This document shows positions 18,601 through 25,863 of a stretch of DNA of 64,000 nt, in pieces. Origin of the DNA: an uncultured Desulfovibrionaceae bacterium. GTDB taxonomy: Bacteria > Desulfobacterota > Desulfovibrionia > Desulfovibrionales > Desulfovibrionaceae. The position numbers were made by a program, and so were the translations under genes. Position 1 is the stretch's first letter. Each line of letters starts with the position of its first letter. The notes beneath the pieces are model-generated. The model saw only the letters and a program-made list of their open reading frames with translations, made no database searches and had not been told where the DNA came from. The stretch lies in assembly GCA_949741925.1 (NCBI GenBank), contig CATJOY010000041.1, forward strand, positions 1 through 64,000, written 5' to 3'.

Positions 18601-18713
18601 TTGTCGGCCAAAACTTCGCCCGGCCTCTGGCGTTCTTTCTGGATTGTTACCGGGATTACCTTGAGGATATGGGCACGCTTACCGGTGAAAAAAGGGCTAA
18701 GAACGCCTTCTAA
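15678..18713 (+). CDS. large conserved-looking membrane protein of unknown function (1011 residues)
   Basis: I do not recognise the family. Residues 1 to ~660 appear soluble and mostly helical. A segment around 180-250 (IKGIRSLTVIYYNYTEAHAV, then ELFRAASIMGITIRLGIEF, then GRFIEFIW) alternates strands and helices like a PHP/TIM-barrel fold but without the metal-binding His/Asp residues. Residues ~668-840 hold five or six transmembrane helices (for example LLKVVIGFALATATFLY, WFGPLIWFAITGL, LLFTGISVPLLELFLRWFLL, LFFSIISAANGLYLSSHNIY). A charged soluble tail (~845-1011) follows. No signal peptide, so the big N-terminal domain is likely cytoplasmic. AAGGCAGG precedes the ATG. It follows the M23-PAP2 pair but has its own promoter candidate and terminator. 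Cell-envelope function is only guilt by association. Confidence 0.8.
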   Translation: MKSSPFFFDRQDHELLHMVNRILERGRGRDQEHETFSPELHPHGIKELASSNVLRIAYAVINLLNSLEEGGASERILALRSLHSEVVFAADSTFRRNTGRVLIQIMKDLVRAWGDPARQLMLARDFRKAATGKRRTVRSMLRRYHLLEMPESWDQETFDNHVHDANTKGRKTPTHLIMDAWIKGIRSLTVIYYNYTEAHAVDELFRAASIMGITIRLGIEFRAQFRGRFIEFIWEPGGLKDRQAVNDFMHEEAVCKLFEEGRAASAYTSRHVFAMLDRYNEVHRHALSTTFGISLPEISRKEFLAFVGTGQPSLLHLGELAYKHTFPLLLQKLPELRNQYEQAEGEEKETLGKRLEDMQSLHPEVIMETWFGSKKNPELPDPEIVHNDPDLPPILRLSARELVSRLSDVRSYSRVTLTLSGLGPEDVLELLYQAEGRISHLELFNLKDYAAGKMPHCRAINALQLAINQGNGVTLKRLIRGIIRDYGDCGEPDADERCATFMEILHSIPKLLSFYKHRPLKVRIGSDSTSRSYRLYGMGFAFVDTLPASSRRSIRDPKDFLRQVIPLTCDIDSRYTYSPPRQQELDTEGFRKIMRRIPGLHRLGFHKTHDWLVRTATTRYTKRHGSIATLGGFQRAEAELIRQKLTASDAAPGPGLKYLNTTLSNLLKVVIGFALATATFLYTQEWWFLAWFGPLIWFAITGLRNILQAVLGGGGISRTPLLRWNDYVNWSRICDSLLFTGISVPLLELFLRWFLLGNVFGITATTDPVLFFSIISAANGLYLSSHNIYRGLPKESIIGNLLRSVLSVPVSLVYTWLFIRIGSLFEGVAILLITQQASAVISKSASDTVAGIIEGISDRLQNMRVRYLDYRAKLKDLFACFSRLEVLLPEQDVLDLLQKPRELMRVRGPEVNELNQAMLIHALDLMYFWMYKPRARTMLARIVRRMSAEEKIVLFRSQLVLTREKEISQLLVDGLVGQNFARPLAFFLDCYRDYLEDMGTLTGEKRAKNAF

Positions 18714-18763
18714 GGCCGTGTGCCCTGGCCTTGTGATGCCTTAACGGCGGGCGTTGCCCCAAA

Positions 18764-18806
18764 CCCCGCCGGGGAAATGCTTCCGGGCTTTCCGGAGGAA
18801 GCTTTT
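18764..18806 (+). terminator. terminator after the 1011-residue protein gene
   Basis: A small hairpin CCCC-GCC-GGGG (18764-18774) is followed by GCTTCC (18779-18784) pairing with GGAAGC (18797-18802), with inner pairing, and then TTTT (18803-18806). It lies about 50-90 bp after the stop. The rest of the spacer to 18990 is featureless. Confidence 0.6.
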
Positions 18807-18990
18807 GCAGAAAAACAAAGGGGTGTAGGAACGACGTTCCCGTACCCGAGGGGAAGCACCAGATACCGACTCCGCACCAAAGTGCTACGTCGTAGCGCAG
18901 GCGCTCAGGGCTCGGGATTATTCCTCCAAAGAGCCCTCGCGCAAACAGCTTTTACCCGTTCTTCAGGCTAACGGCAAAACCCGGCCCTAC

Positions 18991-20058
18991 TCAATCCTTT
19001 CTGCTGAACTTCCGGTAAATCCGCTCCACAGCATCCAGGCGCACTTCCTCATCAAACAGTGGGCCTTGCTCTCGGGCAGCCCGAGCCATGGCCTCGCGGG
19101 CAGCGTCATGCTTGAGCATACGCTCCAGAGCAGCCCCCAGGGCAGCGGTATCTCCCGGAGGCACCAACAGGCCGCTTTCGCCCAATACTTCAGGAACGCC
19201 TCCAACCTCGCTGCAAATGGAAGGCAGCCCGAAACGGATCGCCTCCAAGAGGGTGTTAGGCATGGATTCCGAACGCGAAGGCAAGATAAAGGCGTTGAAA
19301 AGCTGGAGGTAATCGGCCACGGCGTTGGCGTGGGGAACACAGAGAACCCGATCCGCAATGCCCAGAGCCGTCAGCAGCGGAGCCCAGCGGAGCGGCTCAA
19401 CCCCCAGGACCAGCAAACGGCTTTCCGGAAGATGGGCTCTGGCATAAGCCTTAAAAAGGACATCCACCCCCTTGACTTCACTCTCTCCAGCTACGCAGCC
19501 GAAAACAAACCCCGGCCCCAACCCGAGTTCCTCTCTGACAGCAGCAGCGGGGCGCCCCGGCGTGACGCGTTCTGTGGGTACAGCATTGTAGACCACCTCA
19601 AGACGCTTCCGGCTCACCCCGATGCCGTGCAGCACCGCGGCGCAAGCCTGTGAATTGGCAATAAAACAATCTATGCCCGGAGACCAATACGGTAAAGGGT
19701 TGCCCGGCCGGAACACTACGCCGCGATGGGCGAAAACCGCCACGCCGCGAGGACGCCAAAAGAGCCCCCACCAAGCCAGGGCCTTAACTGCGGCGTTATG
19801 AAAGGCGTGAACGACAGTGGCTTCCCGGGCGCTTTTTCCTTCCGGAAAAAGGACTTTTTCCAAGGCGGCGCGCCAGTTCTTTTTCGGCCCTAGGTCACGC
19901 CAGTAAGAAGCCTCCGGGTGCAACAGACGCAAACTAGCCTGTTCCCTGAGGAGAAAATACACCTCATGCCCGCGCCGCGAAAGCCCTTCGGCAAGATAGA
20001 AGGCCTGGCGGGAGCCGCCGCTGCGGTTGGTGGAAGAAGTGAAAAAAACGATGCGCAT
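18991..20058 (-). CDS. glycosyltransferase, GT4-like (GT-B fold)
   Basis: 355 residues. The N-terminal domain opens MRIVFFTSSTNRSGGSRQAF with a glycine-rich loop. The C-terminal donor-binding domain has the GT4 signature region: FNAFILPSRSESMPNTLLEA, then GLPSICSEVGGVPEVL and SGLLVPPGDTAALGAAL (the E-x7-E motif: E in SRSE and E in LLEA). It transfers a sugar from a nucleotide-sugar donor, probably onto lipopolysaccharide, capsule or another glycoconjugate. It is third in the larB-GT-GT operon, 12 bp after the preceding transferase. Acceptor and sugar cannot be told. Confidence 0.9.
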   Translation of the reverse strand: MRIVFFTSSTNRSGGSRQAFYLAEGLSRRGHEVYFLLREQASLRLLHPEASYWRDLGPKKNWRAALEKVLFPEGKSAREATVVHAFHNAAVKALAWWGLFWRPRGVAVFAHRGVVFRPGNPLPYWSPGIDCFIANSQACAAVLHGIGVSRKRLEVVYNAVPTERVTPGRPAAAVREELGLGPGFVFGCVAGESEVKGVDVLFKAYARAHLPESRLLVLGVEPLRWAPLLTALGIADRVLCVPHANAVADYLQLFNAFILPSRSESMPNTLLEAIRFGLPSICSEVGGVPEVLGESGLLVPPGDTAALGAALERMLKHDAAREAMARAAREQGPLFDEEVRLDAVERIYRKFSRKD

Positions 20059-20070
20059 GGCTACCCCCGC

Positions 20071-21174
20071 TCAAAGCCTGTTGCCGCGCCCGGCCTCATC
20101 CAGACGCTGCCGGAAAAATTCCTCCAGACGGTGGGCCTGGACAGCTAAGGAAAAATGCTCCCGGCACTGCTCCCAAGCGATCCGCTTCCAGGCCAAGAGG
20201 GTAGCCTCATCCGCCGCGAAGACCCGCCCCAACGCAGCCGTCAGCCCCGAACCGTCATGCGGGCCGTCCGGAGCCAAAAGGGCAGCCAGCGCTTCCGGCC
20301 AAACCTCGCCGCTGCCGCCCGCGTTCCGGGCCACGGGAACCAAGCCGTGGGCCATAGCTTCCAGCAACGTGTTGGGCAGGCCCTCGGTGTAAGAAGGCAG
20401 AACAAAGACATCCGCTTCCCGCAGCAGCGAACCGATATCAGAACAAAACCCGTGCCAGCGGACCCTTTCAGCCAATCCCAGCTCCCGGCTGAGGCCCCGC
20501 AGAAAATCCAGGCTCTCCCCTGTTCCCGCCACATCCCAGGTGAACTCCTGTCCGGCATCCCGATACCGCGCCAGAACGCGCAAAAGTTCCTCATGGCCCT
20601 TGTTGGGGTTAACCTGGCTGGTGGTCACCAGACGCAAAGGCCGGGCCAGGGTCGTGGGCGGCGCAGGAAGCGGCTGCTTGGCGGAATAGACCACACTCGT
20701 GGCCTTTGCGGCAATAAAGGGGAGGTTATCCAGCAGCCCGTCACGGATGTAGCGGCAGGGGCAAAGATAATGGGGCCTAAGCCAAGCGTTCAGCAGCCGC
20801 ACCTTAAGGCTGTTCTTCATATCTCCCGGCAGGCCGATACGCTGCACCAAGGGCAGCCCAGAGAGTTTTGCCGCAACCCCGGCGGTGCGCAGATCCCGGC
20901 CCACATTGACCAAAACGGCTTCCGTCCCATACTCCCTGAATTCCCGGCGGAAAAAAGCAATGGCCCGGGGGTTGAAATCCGGTCCAAAGGCTACGGCCGT
21001 GGCCGGCAACCCTAAAGCAGCCGCTTTTTCCAGAAAAACCCCAGCCCGGCCGTAAAGACGCACCTGATGCCCCAAGTCCGCCAAGGCCCTGGCGAACTCC
21101 AACGTCCAGGTTTTTACGCCCCCCCAAGTGCGGGTGGCGTTGCAAAAGGCCAAACGCATGCCGCCCCCACTCAT
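20071..21174 (-). CDS. glycosyltransferase, GT4-like (GT-B fold)
   Basis: 367 residues from the ATG at 21174, which overlaps the larB stop by 4 bp (ATGA). The frame is open upstream to 21234, but the coupled start is the better choice. N-terminus MRLAFCNATRTWGGVKTWTL shows the GGVKTW acceptor-side loop typical of GT4 enzymes. The C-terminal domain has LVTTSQVNPNKGHEELLRVL, VFVLPSYTEGLPNTLLEAMA and GLVPVARNAGGSGEVWPEAL. Like its neighbour it probably decorates a surface polysaccharide or lipid. Two consecutive GT4 genes suggest successive steps in one glycan. Confidence 0.9.
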   Translation of the reverse strand: MSGGGMRLAFCNATRTWGGVKTWTLEFARALADLGHQVRLYGRAGVFLEKAAALGLPATAVAFGPDFNPRAIAFFRREFREYGTEAVLVNVGRDLRTAGVAAKLSGLPLVQRIGLPGDMKNSLKVRLLNAWLRPHYLCPCRYIRDGLLDNLPFIAAKATSVVYSAKQPLPAPPTTLARPLRLVTTSQVNPNKGHEELLRVLARYRDAGQEFTWDVAGTGESLDFLRGLSRELGLAERVRWHGFCSDIGSLLREADVFVLPSYTEGLPNTLLEAMAHGLVPVARNAGGSGEVWPEALAALLAPDGPHDGSGLTAALGRVFAADEATLLAWKRIAWEQCREHFSLAVQAHRLEEFFRQRLDEAGRGNRL

Positions 21175-22082
21175 GCTGTTTCGCCGGAGCAGGGTTCCTG
21201 GGTCTTGGGGCGATCCGGGGAACTTTCCGAACAACTCGTTGCACAGCCGGCCGGAGCGTTATCCAGCCGAAAGATTCGGGAAGGGAGTTGGGCCAGCATG
21301 CGGGCCGCAAACATAGCGGCGCCGTAGCCGTTGTCGATATTCATAACGGCGATGCCCGGCGCGCAGGCAGAAAGCATGCCCGCAAGGGCCGCAAAGCCTC
21401 CAGCGCCGACACCGTAGCCCACGGAGGTGGGCACCGCAACCACCGGTTTGGCCGTCAGTCCGGCCACAACGCTGGGCAGCGCGCCTTCCATGCCCGCAAT
21501 AACGATCAAGAGCCTGGCCCTATCCAGAGTTTGCAGCCAAGGCCGCAACCTGTGCAGGCCGCAGACTCCGGTATCCGGAGCCAGCCCGGCCTCCAGGCCA
21601 TGGAAAGAGGCTGTGCCCAGGGCCTCCAAGGCGACCGGCATATCCGAGGCTCCGGCGCAAAGAATCATAACCTCCCCCCGGTCCGGCCAGGGGGGCCCTT
21701 GGGGAAAGCCGCGGCCTAAGGCGAAGAGCCCGGCTTCGGGGAAGGAATATCCTTCCGGGAAGGCCGCGCGCAAGGCCTGATCTTGTTCCGGAGAAACCCG
21801 GCTGGCCAACACCGGGCGGGCCTGCCGTTCCTTCCCGGCAGGGTCGGAGAAGCCCGCCAGGCCGCGCATGGCGCTGATCAGGCGTTCCGTACTCTTGCCC
21901 TGGGCCAGAACAGTTTCCGGCGCGCCCGTGCGCAAGGCCCGGTGCGTATCCAAAGAGATCCCATCCAAAAGCTGTTCAAAGGGAGCAAAACGAAAAGAGC
22001 GCAAGGCCTCTTCGGGGGACACCGCGCCGGAGGCCACTTGCTGCAGCAACCGGGTCATGTCAAAGGGGTCAAGAGTGCTCAT
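21171..22082 (-). CDS. larB: LarB-type nickel-pincer cofactor biosynthesis (AIR-carboxylase-like) protein
   Basis: 303 residues. The N-terminal part (LLQQVASGAVSPEEALRSFR) and C-terminal AIR-carboxylase-like fold (VMILCAGASDMPVALEALGT, then ARLLIVIAGMEGALPSVVAG, PVVAVPTSVGYGVGAGGFAA, MNIDNGYGAAMFAARML) are characteristic of LarB. LarB carboxylates and hydrolyses nicotinic-acid adenine dinucleotide to make the pyridinium dicarboxylate precursor of the nickel-pincer cofactor used by lactate racemase and relatives. The unexpected part is the setting: it heads an operon with two glycosyltransferases, and larA, larC and larE are not in the window. A Cys-rich, Ser/Pro-rich tail (about 30 residues) extends the usual end. 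Confidence 0.9.
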   Translation of the reverse strand: MSTLDPFDMTRLLQQVASGAVSPEEALRSFRFAPFEQLLDGISLDTHRALRTGAPETVLAQGKSTERLISAMRGLAGFSDPAGKERQARPVLASRVSPEQDQALRAAFPEGYSFPEAGLFALGRGFPQGPPWPDRGEVMILCAGASDMPVALEALGTASFHGLEAGLAPDTGVCGLHRLRPWLQTLDRARLLIVIAGMEGALPSVVAGLTAKPVVAVPTSVGYGVGAGGFAALAGMLSACAPGIAVMNIDNGYGAAMFAARMLAQLPSRIFRLDNAPAGCATSCSESSPDRPKTQEPCSGETA

Positions 22083-22154
22083 AAGCGTTCATTCCTTAAA
22101 GGCATTATCTGCTTGCAATCGTCGCCTGCGGCGGTGCGCTCCCTGCGGCGATAC

Positions 22155-22198
22155 AGCATCGGTGGCGTAGCGGGAGAGTACGCTGTTTCACCGACGCT
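22155..22198. promoter_or_regulatory. imperfect inverted repeat in larB/sigma-54-activator divergent region
   Basis: AGC-A-TCGGTG (22155-22164) pairs with CACCGA-C-GCT (22189-22198) with one mismatch, and an inner stem AGCG/CGCT (22169-22172 with 22181-22184) closes an 8-nt loop. It sits in the 231-bp spacer between the two divergent genes. It could be an operator or a structured leader; no known motif recognised. Confidence 0.45.
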
Positions 22199-22313
22199 CA
22201 CAAGCCGATTTATCATCCTGACCGTTCAAAAGGCAGGCCCTGCGCGGCGGCGCGGCGAAGAAAAGTGCATCAATTCTGCCCTGATGTGGTTGATTAAGAG
22301 CCCGGTAAAGGAT

Positions 22314-23768
22314 ATGAGCAAGGGCATGTCCACACGGCGCATCCTTTTTCTGGCTCCGGCCCAATCCATTACCCGCATCTTTCCGGAGCTGCGGGATTCA
22401 GGGTTTGAAGTAGGCATTGCCGAAAACCTCAAGGGCGCTTCCTCCTTTATCCGCAAAACTGCTCCGGATATGATTTTTTCCCGCCCCCAGCTTCCCGGCT
22501 ACAAAGTAGAGGATCTTCTGGCGGTGGGGCAGGAGGACCCCGCCTTCCCGCCGGTGGTGGTTTTTACCGACAAAGCCTCTCCGGATGAAGCCATCCGACT
22601 GATGGAAGCCGGAGCCAAAGATTATTGGTCCGAACCACTGAGCTTTGAAAAAATCGCAGCGGTTATGCCCGTGCCCAAGGCCTCCGCACCGGTTCTTCCC
22701 TCCTCCACCCTCGGCGGCAGGAAGCCGGAACCCGGTCCGCGCATTGTAGGCAACAATCCAACTATTGCCAGGGTGCTGGCCTTGGCCCGCCAAGTGGCTA
22801 AATCCAAAGCCACAGTGCTGATTTCCGGGGAATCCGGCACAGGCAAAGAAATGTTCGCCCGCTATCTGCACGCTCAGAGCGATAGATCCGGCGGTCCGTT
22901 CATCGCCGTCAACTGCGCAGCCCTCCCGGAGCATCTCCTGGAAAGCGAACTTTTCGGTCACGAAAAAGGGGCCTTTACCGGGGCCATCGCCCGCAAACCG
23001 GGCAAGTTTGAACTGGCCACAGGCGGCACCATCCTGCTGGATGAAATCTCCGAAATGGAGTTAGCGCTCCAGGCAAAACTTTTACGGGTGCTCCAGGAAA
23101 GCGAAGTAGACCGGGTAGGCGGCACGGAAACCATTAAAGTGGATGTGCGCGTGTTGGCTACCACCAACCGTAACCTGGAGGAATGGGTCAAGGAGGGGAA
23201 ATTCCGTCAGGATCTTTTTTTCCGGCTGAACGTCATTCCGTTGCGCTTGCCCTCCCTTAAGGAACGCGGCGAGGATATCCTCATCTTGGCGCAATTTTTC
23301 ATTGATCTCTATGTCCGTGAATACCACCTGCCCCCGGTGACCCTGAGCCGCCAGGCCATGGATTGGCTGATGCAGTATGATTGGCCGGGCAACGTCCGTG
23401 AATTACAAAACCTCATGGAACGGGCCGTACTGCTTTCAGGCGGTCAGCCGGTCACCCCGGCCCATTTCCTGTTGGATGGCGATACCTGGCCCATCTTCGA
23501 GGAAGAGGCCCCGCCCTCTGACGAGACCTGCAGCCGAGAGGAAAACCTTGAGCCCGATGCTTCCGGAGGCCCCGCCCCCGAACTCCCGGAGAGCGCCTTC
23601 CCCGGAGCGCTTATTCCCCTCCACGAGATGGAGCGCCTGATGATTATCAAGGGTCTGGAACACACCGGCGGCAACCGGACGCAGGCAGCGGATCTTCTGG
23701 GCATCTCCGTGCGTACGCTGCGCAACAAGCTCAATGAGTACCGTCTCCAAGGCATGGCAATCGAGTAA
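22314..23768 (+). CDS. sigma-54-dependent transcriptional activator with degenerate receiver domain
   Basis: 484 residues from the ATG at 22314 (a second ATG at 22326 is as likely; the frame is open to 21783 but that part is antisense to larB). Residues 5-125 fold like a receiver, but the acidic pocket is absent (ILFLAPAQ), the phospho-acceptor position is Arg57 (MIFSRPQLPG) and the Lys is Glu107 (DYWSEPLS). The AAA+ domain is intact: Walker A GESGTGKE, the sigma-54-contacting GAFTGA, Walker B GGTILLDEI and the R-finger region FRQDLFFRLNVIP. The C-terminal Fis-type HTH is GGNRTQAADLLGISVRTLRN. It should activate sigma-54 promoters without phosphorylation, as FlrA-like or other atypical regulators do. 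Targets unknown. Confidence 0.9.
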   Translation: MSKGMSTRRILFLAPAQSITRIFPELRDSGFEVGIAENLKGASSFIRKTAPDMIFSRPQLPGYKVEDLLAVGQEDPAFPPVVVFTDKASPDEAIRLMEAGAKDYWSEPLSFEKIAAVMPVPKASAPVLPSSTLGGRKPEPGPRIVGNNPTIARVLALARQVAKSKATVLISGESGTGKEMFARYLHAQSDRSGGPFIAVNCAALPEHLLESELFGHEKGAFTGAIARKPGKFELATGGTILLDEISEMELALQAKLLRVLQESEVDRVGGTETIKVDVRVLATTNRNLEEWVKEGKFRQDLFFRLNVIPLRLPSLKERGEDILILAQFFIDLYVREYHLPPVTLSRQAMDWLMQYDWPGNVRELQNLMERAVLLSGGQPVTPAHFLLDGDTWPIFEEEAPPSDETCSREENLEPDASGGPAPELPESAFPGALIPLHEMERLMIIKGLEHTGGNRTQAADLLGISVRTLRNKLNEYRLQGMAIE

Positions 23769-23811
23769 CGCTCCCCCAGTCGGCCCGATCTAAAATTCCG
23801 GCCCCCGCGCA

Positions 23812-23840
23812 TTGACTTAGCGCGGCTGTTCCTCTAAATT
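23812..23840 (+). promoter_or_regulatory. sigma-70 promoter for ppiD
   Basis: TTGACT (23812-23817), 17-nt spacer, TAAATT (23835-23840), 34 bp before the ppiD start codon. Good -35 and ideal spacing. Confidence 0.55.
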
Positions 23841-23873
23841 TCCTTCCTTATATTACGCAGCCAGGGAGATCAC

Positions 23874-25742
23874 ATGCTTGATTCCATCCGCAACCGCGCC
23901 CAATCGTGGGGCGTGAAGATCATCTTCGGCATCATTATTATTGTCTTTGTCTTCTGGGGCATGGGTAGCGTTAACCAGCCCAGCCGAGGAGCGGCGGCCG
24001 TGGTCAACGGTAAATCGCTGAGCATGGAAGATTACCGCAAAGCCTATCAGGCCGAGGTGGATCAATTCCGCGCCCAGTTCCCCGGCGTGGATATTGAATC
24101 TCTGGAAAAAATGGGGCTCCGCGCCCAAGTCATGCACCAGATGATTTCCCAAGAAATGTTGCGTCAGGAGGCGGATCGCCTGAACATCGTATTTTCTCCC
24201 GCCGAACTGCGCGCTATGATCCTCTCTTTACCCTACCTGCAAAAGAACGGCGTGTTCAGTAAGGAGGCCTACGAACACATGCTGGCCTCCGTGGGCAAAA
24301 GCGCTGCCGCCTTTGAAGCGGACCTTGCCCGGGAGATGCGGGAACAGAAAATCCAGGGCTACATTACCGCAGCCACGGGGCTCGTTCCCGGTGAAGCTCG
24401 GCGGATCATGAATTTTCAAATGCAGCGCCGCACTGCCTCCTATGTGCTTTTTGCCACCGCGGATTATATGGATCAGGTCAATCCTGATGAAGAAACGCTG
24501 AAACAGTTTTATCAAGCCAATATCCAGCGGTACAGCAACCCGGATAGAACGTCTCTGCGGTACCTCGAACTGAGCCCGGCCTCTCTGGCCCCGCTGGAAA
24601 ATGTGCCTGAAGAAAAAGTTGACGCCCTGTATGCCGAAGGCCCCCAACGCTTTGAACTGCGTAGTTTGATTGTGCCGTTGCCCGAAAAAAGCGATGAGGC
24701 CGCCGAGAAGACAGCCCGCGAGCAGCTCCAAAGCATGGTTGCAAAAGTGCGCGGCGGCGAGGTGTTGGAGACCGTGCTGTTGGAAGAACAAAAGCGCAAC
24801 GACCAAATCCAGGGCGGCTACATGGGCTGGTTGAACCGTTCGCAACTCGGCCCGGAACTGATCCAGGCCGTGCTGCAGCTCAAGAAGAATGAGATCAGCG
24901 ATCCGGTGCGCCTGCCCCAGGGGTTTGCCGCCGTGCAGTTGATTGCTTCCGATCCGGATTGGAGCCTGCCCGAAGCGGAAATCAAGGGCATTCTGCGCCG
25001 GAACCTGGCCGAAGAACAAGCTTCCTATAAGTTCCGGGATATCCAGGAAGAGGTGGAAGATTCCCTCGCCCTTGGCAAAACCTTGGATGAACTTGCCTCC
25101 CATTACGGCTTGCATCTCAGAGTGCTTCCTCTGGGGCCGCGCGAGGGCATCCCTGCGGCCATGGGGCTGACTAAAGATGTTCCGGCCGATACGTTTTCCG
25201 GCCCTGAGGGCAGCGTTATCCACACCCTCCTGGAAACCGACAAAGGTTTTCTGGCAGCCGCCATTCAAACCCAAGTTCCGGCAGGCCCAATGCCCTTTGA
25301 GGAAATACGCGAAAGCATTTTGCAAGATTATAAAACCACCGAAGCGGGCAAACTGGCCGAAGCCGCCGCCAACGAAGCCGTCAAGGAATTCAAAGATGGC
25401 CTGCCCGCCGCCTACAACGATAAGGTTATGGTCAGCGCCGCTTTCACCCGCAACGAAAATATTGAAGGGTTCGGGCCATCCGGAGCCCTTGTCGCCGCCT
25501 TGTTCGATTCAGCCCCCGGCGTGTGGCTGGATAGGCCCTATGCGGTTGCAAGCGGCGTTGTTCTGGCGGCTACCGCCGAGATTCTGCCCCTCTCCGACGA
25601 TGAGTGGGCGGCAATGGAAGGTCGCGTGACGGTGGATATGCTGAACAACAAAAAAAGCAAGCTTTACAGCGCCTTTATGCTTGCCTTAGGCAAAAAGACA
25701 AAATTGGAAATTCCCGATACCTCCATTCTGGAGCCTCGGTAA
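23874..25742 (+). CDS. ppiD: PpiD-like membrane-anchored periplasmic folding factor (SurA_N / parvulin-type)
   Basis: 622 residues, the PpiD length (E. coli 623). The start is typical: MLDSIRNRAQSWGVKIIFGI with one transmembrane helix at about 14-34. Then come the N-terminal chaperone domain (VVNGKSLSMEDYRKAYQAEV; QMISQEMLRQEADRLNI), a central parvulin-like domain (residues ~250-370, containing GGYMGWLNRSQLGPELIQAV and VRLPQGFAAVQL), and a C-terminal chaperone domain. PpiD sits at the SecYEG exit and helps periplasmic and outer-membrane proteins fold. It has its own promoter, GGGAG before the ATG and a strong terminator, so it is monocistronic. Confidence 0.92.
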   Translation: MLDSIRNRAQSWGVKIIFGIIIIVFVFWGMGSVNQPSRGAAAVVNGKSLSMEDYRKAYQAEVDQFRAQFPGVDIESLEKMGLRAQVMHQMISQEMLRQEADRLNIVFSPAELRAMILSLPYLQKNGVFSKEAYEHMLASVGKSAAAFEADLAREMREQKIQGYITAATGLVPGEARRIMNFQMQRRTASYVLFATADYMDQVNPDEETLKQFYQANIQRYSNPDRTSLRYLELSPASLAPLENVPEEKVDALYAEGPQRFELRSLIVPLPEKSDEAAEKTAREQLQSMVAKVRGGEVLETVLLEEQKRNDQIQGGYMGWLNRSQLGPELIQAVLQLKKNEISDPVRLPQGFAAVQLIASDPDWSLPEAEIKGILRRNLAEEQASYKFRDIQEEVEDSLALGKTLDELASHYGLHLRVLPLGPREGIPAAMGLTKDVPADTFSGPEGSVIHTLLETDKGFLAAAIQTQVPAGPMPFEEIRESILQDYKTTEAGKLAEAAANEAVKEFKDGLPAAYNDKVMVSAAFTRNENIEGFGPSGALVAALFDSAPGVWLDRPYAVASGVVLAATAEILPLSDDEWAAMEGRVTVDMLNNKKSKLYSAFMLALGKKTKLEIPDTSILEPR

Positions 25743-25773
25743 GGGCGGTCAGCTCGATTCTCGCGTGTTCCTG

Positions 25774-25813
25774 CGCCGTCCGTTCCACAAGGCTCGGACG
25801 GCGTTTGTCGTTT
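25774..25813 (+). terminator. intrinsic terminator of ppiD
   Basis: A perfect 9-bp stem CGCCGTCCG (25774-25782) / CGGACGGCG (25795-25803) with a 12-nt loop, followed by TTTGTCGTTT. It lies 31 bp after the stop. Confidence 0.8.
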
Positions 25814-25863
25814 ACAGCAGGGCCCTCTCTTCAGGCCCGCTCAAAAAAGAACCAGGAGACGGC

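Noticed and set aside
21783-22313. Long upstream extension of the sigma-54 activator frame
   Set aside because: It is antisense to larB and has no domain; it is an open shadow frame.
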